Shown: piece after piece, positions 32,839 to 44,529 of the stretch | How the letters are laid out: the number at the start of each line of letters is the position of its first letter | Position numbering within the stretch: position 1 is the first letter of the stretch | Source: Scilla litardierei | Taxonomy: Eukaryota > Streptophyta > Magnoliopsida > Asparagales > Asparagaceae | Assembly: GCA_030789695.1 (NCBI GenBank) | Contig: CM061141.1 | Coordinates: 324,493,938 to 324,557,937 of the forward strand | Reading direction: 5' to 3' | DNA: 64,000 nucleotides | The notes under the pieces: generated by a model | Databases searched by the model: none | Told to the model about the DNA's origin: nothing | Seen by the model: only the letters and a program-made list of their open reading frames with translations | Program-made: the position numbers and the translations under genes

Positions 32839-35800
32839 ATGACAGCCGTTGAGGCTGAAGCTGAGGACGACGTGATTGCAGGTAACCCCTAAACTAGCCT
32901 TCCTTATTTATGCATTTGTGTGTGATTAGTTATATCCATGTTAATCTAGTTGCACGTTATCCTTAGGCGTCATCTTAGTTTCATCTCACCCGGCCTTGAC
33001 CCTGTTCGACTCTGGAGCTTCCATGTGCCTCCTATCTCGGAAGTTCGTAGTCGAACACTCGATACCCACCTATACACTTCCCAAGTGTTGGAATATTACA
33101 ACTGGGAACGGTGTAGTGAAGGTTGCACTGGGATGTAGACCATGTCCGTTGGTAGTTAGTGGACACGAGTTATATGCTGACTTCATCGTCCACGACCTAC
33201 CCAATTTTGAGGCTATTCTCGGCATTGACTGGTTAGGTGCTTTTTATGCCACGATCGACTGTCGCCGGAAGAAAGTGGTATTCGAAATTCCTGACCACCC
33301 AGTATTCGAATTTGTTAGCGGAGGACGTTCGCTTGGACCTGTCAAGTTTCGAGCCCAGCCGTGCAGACTTACTATTGCATCCATGATAGCTGAGCCGGAG
33401 AAGCCTGCAGTAGTGAGAGATTTTGAAGACGTCTTCCCTGAAGACATTTCTGGATTGTCGCCTGACCGAGCATTGGAGTTCAGCATTGATCTTATGCCAG
33501 GAGCTCAACCAATTTCGAAGGCGCCTTACCGTATGGCTCCTGCAGAGTTGGAAAAGCTGAGGAAGCAGTTGGATGAGCTAATGTAGAAGGGTTTCATTCA
33601 TCCCAGCGTATCTCCCTGGGGTGCACCCGTTTTACTGGTGAAGAAGAAGGATGGCTCGAGGAGGATGTGTGTGGATTATCGGGAGCTGAACAATGTCACA
33701 GTGAAGAACAAATACCTGCTACCCCGTATTGATGATATTTTCGATCAGCTTGGTGGATCGAGAGTATTTTCAAAGTTGGATCTCCGAAGCGGATATCGTC
33801 AAGTCAGAGTCAAGAAGGAAGACGTGCCCAAGACAGCTTTTCGTACTAAGTACGGGCATTACGAGTTCGTTGTCATGCCATTCGGTGTGACCAACGCTCC
33901 TGCTGTGTTCATGAATCTCATGAACCTTATCTTTTACGACTTCCTCGACAAGTTCATGGTGATCTTTATTGATGACATCCTGGTGTACTCGAGGAGCGAG
34001 GAGGAGCATGCAGAGCACTTGAAGATGGTATTGGAGACGCTCCGTCACCATAGACTGTATGCCAAATATAGCAAATGCGAATTCTGGCTGGACAGAGTTG
34101 CATTTCTTGGGCATGTGGTATCAGGAGCTGGCATCTCAGTAGATCCGGAGAAGGTCAGAGCAGTCAGTGAATGGCCTACACCTCGATCGGCATCGGACAT
34201 CAGGAGTTTTCTCGGATTGGCCGGTTACTACCGCAGATTTATTAAGGATTTCTCGAGAATAGCTGAGCCTATGACAAGATTGACGAGGAAGGATGTTAAG
34301 TTCAGTTGGTCAGACTCTTGTGAGCAAGCTCTTTCTACTTTGAGAGAGAGATTGACATCTGCACCAGTTTTAGCTATTCCGGACAGAAGCGGAGGCTTCG
34401 AGATTTTCTGCGACGCATCAGGCAAGGGACTTGGATGCGTTTTACACCAGCACGGTCATGTAGTCACATATGCCTCTCGACAGTTGAAGATCCACGAGAA
34501 GAATTATCCGACTCACGACTTGGAGTTAGCTGCCATCATATTTGCTTTGAAGATTTGGAGGCATTTCTTACTGAGTGAGAAAGTGAAGATTTTCACTGAT
34601 CACAAAAGTTTGAAATATATATTCACTCAGAAGGAGCTGAATATGAGACAGCGCAGATGGTTGGAATTGATGGCGGACTACGACATCGATCTTCAGTATC
34701 ATCCAGGGAAGGTGAATGTCGTACCAGATGCTTTGAGTCGACTGCTCGAAGTGATGATTCTCACAGCTCAGTGGAGATTGCAGCAGAATCTGCGAGAGAT
34801 GGATGTTGAGGCTGTCCTACCTGGAGTCACATCGTCATTGATGAGCATGCAGATTCAATCGACGATTGTGGATCGGATCAAGACTGTCCAAGATGGAGAT
34901 GCTAAATTGAAGAAGATCAAAGAGCAAGTTGAAGCAGGACTTCGGACAGATTTTCTGATTCATGAGGATGGATCTTTGAGATATGGTAGTAGGGTCTGCG
35001 TGCCTGCAGGAGATATCAGAGAAGAATTGATGAATGAGGCTCACAGTTCGCCTTATTCTATTCATCCTGGAGGTACGAAGATGTACAAGGACCTTCGTCA
35101 GAATTTCTGGTGGCATGGGATGAAGAGGAGTGTGGCACGTAGTGTTGCCAAGTGTCTTGTGTGTCAGCAAGTGAAGGCTGAACATCATCGCACTGCCGGA
35201 CTACTACAACCTCTGCCGATTCCAGAGTGGAAGTGGCAGCACATCACGATGGACTTCGTGACTGGCTTACCTCGGAGCACCAGACAGAATGACGCGATCT
35301 GGGTCATCGTTGATCGATTGACCAAGTCTGCGCACTTTATACCTTTCCGAGTTGGGCAATCCACGGAGATATTAGCAAGGAAGTATATGGAGGTAATGAC
35401 CTAACTCATACCTTAATAATTTCCTTCTAGTACTAGTCATGATATGGATTATGTCGTGTAGGAGATCGTGCGCTTGCATGGAGTCCCCGTGAGCATTGTA
35501 TCCGATCGTGATACGAGGTTCACGTCTCAATTCTTGAAGAGTCTGCAGACCAATCTGGGTACCAGTCTGAAATTCAGTACTGCGTATCACCCGCAGACGG
35601 ATGGCCAGTCGGAGCGTACTATTCAGATATTGGAGGACATGTTGAGAGCTTGCATGTTAGATCTCAAGGGTTCGTGGGAGGATCATCTACACCTGGTGGA
35701 GTTCTCCTACAATAACAGCTATCAGGCGAGCATTGGCATGGCGCCATTTGCTGCTCTCTACGGGAGGAAATGTCGTTCGCCACTGAGTTGGGACGACGTA

Positions 35801-36364
35801 GGTGATAGAGAGCTTTTGGGACCAGAGATGATTGTGGAAGCAGTTGATGTTGTGCGTGACATCAGGGACAAGCTTCGGATCGCTCAGGACCGTTATAAGC
35901 ATTGGGCCGATGCTAAACGGCGTCCCCTGGAGTTTCAGCCGGGAGATCATGTGTTCCTGAAGATCTCTCCGAATCGAGGGGTGATCCGATTTGGGAAGAG
36001 AGGCAAGCTTAGCCCGAGATTTATTGGACCTTTCGATGTGCTAGAGCGAGTTGGAGAGGTAGCTTATCGCTTAGCACTACCACCGTCCTTAGAGGGAGTT
36101 CATGACGTCTTCCATGTGTCCCAGCTCCGTCGTTATATCAGCGACCCTTCTCATGCTGTGGACTACTCTGAGATTACAGTTCGATCGGATCTGACGTATG
36201 AGCAGCAACCTGTGGAGATCCTAGATCGACGTCAGAAGGCGCTCAGGAACAAGGTTGTCAATCTCGTGAGAGTGATGTGGCGTCGCGACTCGCCAGGAGA
36301 GTCTACCTGGGAGCGGGAAGATGAGATACGAGAGCGTTATCCATATTTGTTCCCTACTCTTTAG
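32839..36364 (+). CDS. Chromovirus Pol with two intron-like interruptions
   Basis: The coding parts join as 32839-32881, 32967-35392 and 35462-36364. Protease: [35 protein letters not shown] and catalytic [10 protein letters not shown] near 33960. RNase [14 protein letters not shown] and [13 protein letters not shown]. Integrase: an HHCC finger ending CLVCQQVK, catalytic Asp in MDFVTGLP, Asp in VSDRDTRF and Glu in GQSERT. The C-terminus reads [28 protein letters not shown], a chromodomain-like segment of the Tekay type. One nonsense codon, TAG at 33584-33586, replaces the residue after LDELM in the RT N-terminal part, so this copy is probably inactive. The start is uncertain, because Gag readthrough or re-initiation would both work. 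Confidence 0.85.
32882..32966 (+). other. Intron-like sequence 1 in chromovirus pol (85 bp)
   Basis: GTAACC at the left and CCTTAG at the right, AT-rich. It lies between codons for DDVIAG and [18 protein letters not shown]. Removing it joins the frames exactly, within a Gly codon. Read through, it gives a stop three codons after the donor. Confidence 0.75.
35393..35461 (+). other. Intron-like sequence 2 in chromovirus pol (69 bp)
   Basis: GTAATG at the left and GTGTAG at the right, with a CTAAC branch-point-like word near the left end. It separates ARKYME from [11 protein letters not shown] in the integrase core, between the first and second catalytic Asp. Removal restores the conserved order in phase 0. 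Unspliced, it stops after three codons. Confidence 0.8.
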
Positions 36365-36409
36365 CGGATAAGAATTCCGAGGGCGGAATTTTTCTTAAGG
36401 TGGGTAGAA
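36365..36409 (+). other. Chromovirus pre-LTR segment with polypurine tract
   Basis: GAATTCCGAGGGCGGAATTT, then TTAAGGTGGGTAGAA directly before the 3' LTR. A very similar segment precedes the second LTR at 40073, which ties the two elements to one lineage. Confidence 0.75.
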
Positions 36410-39310
36410 TGTAACGGCCGGTATTTTCTAAGCGTATTATTTGTGCGTGCCCGTATTTTCGTTTTAACCATCCGGATGTTTTCGTACGCGAGTTCTATGT
36501 TTGTGCGTCAACGCGAGCGCGTTTTCATTTTACGTTTTACCGTATCGTCGTAATTGACTATTAATTTTAAACACGTTACCTTAATTTAATTATCCCACTA
36601 ATTTCAAACTTCTAATCACTGTTAACTTCACTAATTACTTCATTTATTTTTAATAATCACTTTTTACTAAATTACTAAATTATTTTTTTTAACTTATTTT
36701 TATTGGCTAAAAATCAAATCACTAATTAACCCCTAATGAATTCCACCGTTTGGGTGGGTGAGATCCAGCATGGTTATCAATTTTTCCCCCACAACCAGCT
36801 CCTCTCCCTTCAATTTGTCTCCCTCATCCACTGTTGTATTTCAACAACAGTGAGGAACGTTGCCAACGACCATCTCCCTGCAAACCCTCCTCATTCCCTA
36901 CGACCTGCAAGTCTCCTCCTTCACTGCAACCCAAAAACAATCTCCCCTGCAAACCAATAGTCTTCTCCCCTACAGAGTTCTCAGAGCCAAAACACAAGCC
37001 TGAAACCCAACATTCAAACGAAAATCAGCCTTCCCCGAAATCAGCTTCCCAAATCCTTCCCAAAAACAAAATCAGAATCAAATGAACCCCAAACTGAAAT
37101 CTAGAGAGGAGAAATCTGAAAACCCAAATTCAGATCTTTACAAATCAATTTCAGAATTCTTACAAATCAAGCCCTAACCGAACTCCATCTCCTTCCATTC
37201 TTCTCCTCCTCCCTCTCCCTCACCTGGGAATCGCCACCGCCGGCCTCACCCACGCGTGCGCCGCCCCAGCTGCCGCCCGACCCCGCCTGCAACCGCCTGG
37301 AGCCCGCCGTTCAACGCCGCCCCCACGCCGTGAAGCCGCCCGCCTTGCGCCCAGCGCCGCCGCCGGCCAGGAGGCCGCGCCGCCGTCCGCCCCTGTGCGC
37401 CGTCCGCCCTCGGCCTTCCCCCTCCTCACGCGCAGGTGAGAAGACCCATTTCCCTTTCGATTTTTGTGCACGAGCCCTTGGCTATGGTTGCTGCAAGTTT
37501 TAAAACAAAAAAAACAAAGATAAAGAAATAAAGAAGAGAAGGAAGATGACAGTATGAGAGAAAGGGGCAGTGACTCAGATATAGAAATAAAGAATGGGTT
37601 TAATGATGGGTCTGCCTTGATAATTATAAAGAAGAGAAAGGAGTAGGTGGCAGTACGAAGAATTAAAGATTTGAAAAGGGTTTGACAGCCTAGTAGAGAA
37701 AAAGAGTAAGAGAGAGAGAGAGATGTTTGTGTTATTATATTATTAATAATGTTAGTGGTAAGTATAAGTTGGGAGGGCTATTAAATATAAACTTACCCTT
37801 AAGTTAACCATGCTAATAACCCATCCAAATTAACATGATGCCCTGGTAATTAGATTAGTTGAGTTAATTAACGTTAATTAGTGTTGTTTTTAAATGTTAA
37901 TCATCTCATATTATTTTAATCCAGCCTGTTAGTAATTTTTAGGTTGATTAAACTAGTATAAGATAAGGCGTGCCATGTCTGTATAACCCTATATAAAACG
38001 TTACACAAGCTGTAGAACCTAGGCGAACCGAATTCGTGTGTTATTTTAATATTGCACGTATGTTGCGAAATATCTAATTCATTAATTTATTTAACTAAAA
38101 CAGAAAACCGGACATACCGTAACGAAGTACCCGTCGGGACAAACCCAAAATCACCGAAAACAGGCAAGTATGCAATTTATAGTGAATTTGTGAATGTAAA
38201 TACTCTTTTAGCTTTCTGCATGCAAAGTTCCATAACTACATTTTCAAGTCGCATTCGTTAAATTCACATGCTCAGGATTTTGTTAAATTGTTGTAAATAT
38301 TGCTGGGTACTCTTGTAACCATGGAAATTATTGTGTAAAGATAAATGGTCACATTATTGCTGCATGTCTCAAAATGACTAACAAGAGAGTGACATCGTGA
38401 AATCGTGCGCCTCGAAGGCGAAATCGTGACTTTCGTGATGTCATGTGAGTTGACTAGGTTGGCTCGTGTTCCAGCACAAATATTGGGGTGGGGTTAGGGT
38501 TGTGCGGCCACTAGGCGTATGACGGGGTACTCTCTTCAAGGGCACCACCCGTATGCGGTGGGTTAGCGCCAAGCACGGTAAGCCCCCGTGTGAAGAACGA
38601 CCCACTCATCACGTCCTACCGGCGAGAACCCTATTATAGATGTGTGAAGCTAACTCGAAACTTGCAAAGTGAAATTGTTACCTCAGTGAAATTGTTATCT
38701 CAGTGACATTGACATGCTTTACCTAACTTGCCAGATTTTCTAGAACTACATGATAGGATGTATTTACTTTAAAATTCGCATGCTTAAACTTTTACTGTTA
38801 TCTTGTTAAATTATAATTGCCTCTTAAATTCAGTATAAATTTGTATATCTTGCCTTGGGTTCTAACATCTTCTTGCAGACCCTTGCTGACATACATTCAT
38901 GTTTTTGGATGTATGTCAGATCCCGAGCTTGAGTATCAGGAGGTTCCTTACGAGACACCTGACTTGGAGAGTCAGGAGTTCGCTGTAGACGTCGAGTTTC
39001 TCCCTGCGGAGAACTAGTGGGCTATTCCATTACTGCTTGTCGTAGTTTGCTTTCCGTTGTTGTGTGTACGTTATTATTGTTGTATTTCGGCCCAGCTGTG
39101 GCTTGTTGTCTTCATTTCATGTACGGACGTTCATTATTTCTGGATGTGGCTTGTAATGTATGAATAATTCTGGTTGTTCTGAAAAGCGTGCAAAGGACCT
39201 GCCCTTGCGTTTTACCACAGACGCTTCATGAACCTGAGTTTCACCGCTCCGGTTCAAGCGGACCTCAGTAACGCTCTCGCTTCCGTCGTTTTGGGAAGCG
39301 GGGCGTTACA
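36410..39310 (+). repeat. 3' LTR of chromovirus
   Basis: TGTAACGGCCGG to GGGGCGTTACA, 2901 bases, highly similar to the 5' LTR. Confidence 0.95.
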
Positions 39311-42300
39311 ATTGGGGAGCAGTATCACTTGGGATGAGTATCGGCTTGCTTTTGGCCTTAGGTGTTGAGATGAGATGCCAGTCTTGTGCCCTGATTTGGA
39401 GGACAACTTTGATGCTGGCTTACTGTTGGATATTGTGGAGACTGCTGGAAGAAGTGGTAGCAATGATCTTGACCCGTGAGAATTGGCCTTACATTTGCCT
39501 TTACGTGTCGATCTGGATATTGACTTGTAATTTGGTAGCGTGGCAGATGAAGTCATTTGTGTTCGGCTGGTTAAGTTGTAGCAGCGCGAATGCATTAGCT
39601 TTAGGCCTTACGTTTATGTATGCTATGGCGATGATTTGCTTGGCTAGGTACCAGTATTCATTAATGCCATGAGTTGTAGTTTTAAACTTTATGTTGTTAA
39701 ATAAAGCTTGCTACTGACTTATCACCTCAGGTTCCAAGTTCAAACATATGTTATTATAATAATTATCATTTTCATGTAATGCCATATTAATCCTTGGCGA
39801 CTTGAAAAGTCAAAATAATTATTATGATGATACTGGTCGGGACTAGTTACGGAAACTATGGTAATAGTATGTATTCATGTATTCGTCTTTTGTTTTCTTA
39901 AATGATGAGATATCACATTATATTTCATGCTATTAACAACTTATTTTCTAAATCATTCACCTAGTTTTCCATTTTATCATATATTTGTTTGTGCTTCTTA
40001 ATAACAGCAATTATTTTATTTTATAAAGTTTTAAGAAATTCCGAGGACGGAATTATTTTAAGGAGAGTAGGATGTAACGGCCTGTATTTTTCCAATACTT
40101 TTAAATTAAATATTTAAAGTAATTTCATTTTAAAAGGTAATTTGTAATGGTTGATCAGGAGTTTTAAACTGATTTCAAAAATTCTTATAAAAATATTTTA
40201 GAGCATTAGACTTATTATATTATATTTCGACAATTTCAGATTTCCTCAAATGGCCAAAACATTCCTGTTAAAATTCATCTGCCAAAATTACCGTTTTGAT
40301 TCGACGAATTTATTTTCTATTCAAACGTATTCAAAACGTTTTCAAACTTCTACAGTAACATTCTATTATCATTTAGGGCTTCCCACATTAATTTCATAAT
40401 TTTCGGATATCGTTTCAGCCTAGAACCCGCAAAACCGCTTTCTAAACGTTTTGGCCTAAAACCTGTACTTCCTTAGCTCAAATCCCAGAACGGATCTTGT
40501 ATTCGCGATCCTCGCGATGATACGATCCTGTGGGTATGTTTTCGTAATTTTTCGGAGTCGTTTGTGAAAACACGTTTGTATTTCACCGCTTTGCTAATTA
40601 CATTCACTAATGACCTTTTTACAATTACTAACTACTTTTACCTAGTTACATTTACCCCTAATCCTCCAACTACCCTAATTATCAACCGAATTGCTTGTTG
40701 GATCTGAAATAATTTCAGATCCAGCACACATCTACCTCTTTAATGTGTGTGTCCCCCCAATTACAATTTCGCCATTGCTAATACCTATTTAAACCCATAG
40801 GCACCTCTCGTTCACACACACAGTTAACTCTCTCATCTCTTTACCGATCTCTCCATCTCTATTTCCTTTTCGAACGAACCCACCCTCGCCCTCTATCTAT
40901 CTTCTCCCTCTCTCACTCACGTACCCCCCTCCGACGGTGTCCTCGCCACCGACGAAGCTTCGACGACGCCCGCCACTGCTCTCCCCTCGCCGGCGACGAC
41001 CGCCGCCCCGACGCCCCCTCTCGACGTCCGAGCAGCGAATGCCGAGCCCCTCCGCCTCGTTCGCCCTCCGACCACGCCACAGCAACCCCCACCTTCCAAC
41101 GCTCCGCAGCAGCCCCCCCGCCCCCGACCTCCCACCGGAGCCGTTCGCCCTCCGCCCCTCTACTCCGACGAGGCGCCGCCCAGACGAACCCAGTCCGCGC
41201 TCCTCCGCCCTGTGCAACGCTGCTGACGCCGATCTGAGCAGCCCCGGAGCCCGCCTCCGCTTCCGCCGTTCCCCGGAGGTGCACCGCCGCAAGAACGCCG
41301 ACCCCCGCCGTTCCTCGCTGCTCCGCCGTCGCTCCACCTCGACGGTCCCCGCCACCGCCGCCTCCGCGAGTCGCCGCCGCCGCTTCGCCGTCGCCCCTCC
41401 CCCCGAGTCACCTCCTCTCCGCCGCCGCGAGAAAAGCCCCCCTCCGGCGTTCGAACACGAAGCAGCGAAGGGTATGGGCGATGGCAATCTCGTAAATTCG
41501 AAAGTATTTTCGAATTTCTGATTTTTAATAATTATTAAATAGGGTTAAATGGTTTTAAAACCATAACTTGAAATCTAGGACCCAGAAAAATGTGGGGATA
41601 GCTCCAGAAAATCAGAAACAACATTCCGGACCCAATGGCGCTAGTCTCACTGCGATCAGGCGCCTACTTTTCTCAGAATCTATTTTTGAACCTAAAAGAT
41701 AAATACGTATAAATCTTTCTAAAAATCGTAACTCGCTGTTTTCACTCACAATAATACGTGAGAAAATTATATGTGAAAGTAAAATTCGAGACGGTCATTT
41801 TGACTGTTCATTCGAGTAATTCCGATGAGTATTACTTCCGGAACAATTTACGGAAGATACGCGCTAGTAGAATAAATTGGGGTTTTAAGCTAGTTTTGAG
41901 TTTCTAAAAATTATAAAAATTACTATAGACTTCAAAAAAATATTCCCTCTTGTAATAAAACTATTTTTATCATATATAGTCTATATAAAAAATTAGGACC
42001 CTTTTCATCGCCGTTTTAACCAGTTTTAAAATCAGACACTCAACTTAAATAAATAAGAAAATACGGTATTCTCTAACTAGTTATCTCTTGTGTTTACAGG
42101 TAGCAAATCTCGTGCATCGACACTAGATCCAGTCCCGGATCACTACCACCACCTCGAAGATTGTAAGTCACAGTAAATTCTACCCTTAGAAATATAGATA
42201 GTGTACTCGTATGAACATAGGACTTGACACCTAGTCTCGGAACAGTTATTGACCTGAACAGATTATTGACATTGCTTGACAGAAAGATTGTAACTAGAAA

Positions 42301-43122
42301 TGTGAGAATGGTTAATGGCCGGTAAAATTACAGAGTATGGTATTGCACAGACACTGGGTTTTTGGGGTAACTTATAATTGCGGAAGTGCGGGAGCGACCA
42401 GTCCGATCTTCGTATTGAACAGTATTGAATAGTATCGATTTGTTGAACAGTATCGTTTTGATTGTAACCCGGGATATCAGGTGGACTCTTGGTTGCTCAC
42501 TGTACTACCCTTTATAAGTCACGGTCTAGGCTAGGCACATTTACTCTCATTATTGCTATTGTCATTGATATCGTCATGATTATTGCTATTGTCATTGCTC
42601 GGTCACCTTTACTTTACTTGTCACCCTTGCATGTTTGACAGATGTACTTTACTTATCGCACGTGTATGCTTGTCTGTCACTGCTTTACTTCCGCACTTGT
42701 TTACTATAGACTGCCCCATATTTGTGCACTCCTCTTTTTCTATCGCTAGAATTGTTGTGACTTACCTTCGGTTCCATTTATGGCACCGGCAGACGAAGAC
42801 CTGATCGAGGAGATTGCCCCAGAGTTCGAGGAGCCTACATTGACCTAGAGGCTGCAGAGTTTTAGTTACTATTCTGTTGGTGTGTGTGTGTTGTACAGTG
42901 TATTTCCTTTTCCGCATTTCCTTTCAGCACTTCCTTCATGTATTTTAGAGAGAGAGTGCTGGTTGTTGTTGTACTTTAAAATTTGGACTGTAGTAACGTC
43001 TGTACGCTGGTTTGAGTATTGTGATGCATCTCTGAGTTGTGGCTATGCTGATTTCACTGGTAAATTGCGGAACCTGCGAATAAACCAAATAAGTAACGGG
43101 TCCCCGAGAGCGGGTCGTTACA
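39311..43122 (+). mobile_element. 5'-truncated second Tekay-type element
   Basis: The final 762 bases of an internal region (39311-40072), without any recognisable coding motif, precede a 3050-base LTR (40073-43122). The pre-LTR signature TTCCGAGGACGGAATT and AAGGAGAGTAGGA matches that of the first chromovirus. The 5' LTR, gag and pol are missing. The right flank returns directly to copia RT sequence at 43123. Confidence 0.8.
40073..43122 (+). repeat. LTR of second Tekay-type element
   Basis: It begins TGTAACGGCCTG and ends GGGTCGTTACA, sharing termini and some inner blocks with the first chromovirus LTR but clearly diverged. A very GC-rich block at 40920-41460 yields long open frames on both strands. 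None carries a known domain, and I do not call them genes. Confidence 0.8.
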
Positions 43123-43805
43123 GATCTATATGAAACTTCCAGAAGGATATACTCTACCCTCAGAGATGAAAAAGAGACGTAGGAACGTCTTCTCTATAAA
43201 GGCTTCAAAGATCAGTATATGATTCTAATAGGTTCTCCTGCATAGACCATTGAGATATCAGATACCTAGTCAAAAAAGGTATTGTCTCGGCTTATATATT
43301 AAAACACCTTTTGTGATGGAATCATTTTATATTCTTCATACACCATGAGTGCATGAAGAAAGATGTCCATTTGCAATCTATTACAAATGGATGCTTATTT
43401 ATGACCCCTTCCAGTCGCTGAAAGAGGGGGATGACATCCTAGGTCCTGAAGAGCCTAGCTCTAGTGTACTAGATACACTCCTTTATCTGGCCAACTGCAC
43501 GTGTCTCTGTTAGAACGTCTGCAGTAAAGCTCTGTTAGCCAGGTACAGTACTGCCCTGGAGAGCACCACTGGACCAAGGATAAGCTGCTCCTGCGCAACT
43601 TCCAAGGGTCACGGAATATATATTGCTTATGCATGTTTACAGATCATCGCGATGTCTAAGCATAAATGGTCGGCCACATCCTAAAGATCTTCACAGCATT
43701 TTCCAAAGTCTACATCTTCTGAGAAGCTCATCATCCAAGAAGCAAGTCAAGAATACGCTCAACCAGGTCCAGCAGTACCTTGCAGACACAGTGAAGATTG
43801 AGTAA
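43123..43805 (+). pseudogene. Copia RT/RNase H remnant
   Basis: The first codons read DLYMKLPEGYTLPSEMK, the conserved copia RT stretch that follows the TAFLNG motif. A stop-rich remnant follows, with a faint RNase H C-terminal echo near 43680-43800. It is the downstream half of the copia pol begun at 27363. Confidence 0.65.
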
Positions 43806-43959
43806 AAGAATTCATTCGTGGAGTAATATACCGACTTCGAAGAGCGTACCACTCTAGAGCACCACTATCTTCCAGTAGTCGCTAGATATGAGTGAAACTT
43901 GTATAGATGAATGATGATTTTATTTGCTTTCAGAACATGATGGATGTATAGACGAATAG

Positions 43960-44340
43960 GAAATGAGTGTATAGATACATAGGAGATCTGCAAGCCTGAA
44001 GCTTGTACATATCAGGGGGGTTGATATTAGAGTTGTACTCTTTTCCCTTAGATATGTGTTTTCCCACTGGGGTTTCCATGTCAAAGGTTTTAATGAGGCA
44101 ACCTCATTTAACTCAGGACCCTGAAGTGTCCACCCCTAATAAAAACTGAAAGACCGCCAAGTCTAAAGCTTGTATGGATCAGGAAGAGTAACCTGTAGGT
44201 TGCGCTCTTTCTCCTTAAGTTGTTGGTTTTTCCCACTGGTTTTCCACAGCTAAGGTTTTAACGAGGCAAACACAATTACTCTGAATCCAGAAGTATCCAT
44301 CCCCTTCGTATTATACGCTAAGACCAAATTAATGGATGGA
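43960..44340 (+). repeat. Duplicated copia 3' region
   Basis: The phrase AGCTTGTACATATCAGG..GTTGATATTAG, then TTTTCCCACTGG and TTTTAATGAGGCAACC, occurs twice with divergence (about 43993-44115 and 44167-44290). This sequence type normally stands once between pol and the 3' LTR. Confidence 0.7.
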
Positions 44341-44341
44341 T

Positions 44342-44350
44342 AAGGGGGAG
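44342..44350 (+). other. Polypurine tract of copia element
   Basis: AAGGGGGAG immediately before TGTTATGAATG of the 3' LTR. Confidence 0.8.
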
Positions 44351-44524
44351 TGTTATGAATGAGGGCGGCCTTTGGTCTACCCTCATCTTTATCCCCCATT
44401 AATCCCCATCAAGGTTACTAATGTGGACCTTTGTTATCCCATATCCTTTCATATTCTACTATTATGAATAAATAGAGAACCATGACTTTGTGCCATGGTT
44501 ACTCATTCTTTTGATTTTGTAATA
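44351..44524 (+). repeat. 3' LTR of copia element
   Basis: Partner of 25113-25287. The terminal CA is mutated to TA, and GAATT, the target duplication, follows. Confidence 0.9.
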
Positions 44525-44529
44525 GAATT

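Larger units (their letters stand above)
28750..39310 (+). mobile_element. Tekay/Del-type chromovirus (Ty3-gypsy), nearly complete
   Basis: Two long, very similar LTRs (2903 and 2901 bases) flank a 4.76-kb interior coding for Gag, protease, RT, RNase H and integrase with a C-terminal chromodomain-like segment. LTR termini TGTAACGGCC and GGGGCGTTACA, long LTRs and the chromodomain fit the Tekay/Del lineage of chromoviruses. The bases next to the ends (TGCGC on the left, ATTGG on the right) are not a target duplication, so at least one flank has been rearranged. LTR similarity suggests a recent insertion. Confidence 0.93.
25113..44524 (+). mobile_element. Degenerate Ty1-copia element split by nested chromoviruses
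   Basis: Short LTRs (175 bases at 25113-25287 and 174 bases at 44351-44524) are flanked by GAATT at 25108-25112 and 44525-44529. The outer boundaries of this 19.4-kb nest are therefore secure. The copia parts are: leader and Gag (25288-28386), a pre-integrase remnant (28387-28749), and RT to RNase H remnants plus the 3' region (43123-44350). Everything between 28750 and 43122 is later chromovirus DNA. Most of integrase and the first part of RT are missing, so a deletion accompanied or followed the nesting. Confidence 0.9.

Noticed and set aside
32882..32966. Frameshift mutation as the explanation for the protease break
   Set aside because: A simple indel would not leave 85 extra bases with GT and AG ends that restore the frame exactly when removed; an intron or intron-like insertion fits better.
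39334..39672. 112-codon open frame after the chromovirus LTR
   Set aside because: No Pol or Gag motif; it lies in what appears to be non-coding 3' interior of the truncated element.
40897..41521. Overlapping 190-residue open frames on both strands
   Set aside because: GC-rich block inside an LTR; Arg/Ser/Pro-rich in every frame and without a domain. It reflects composition, not a gene.
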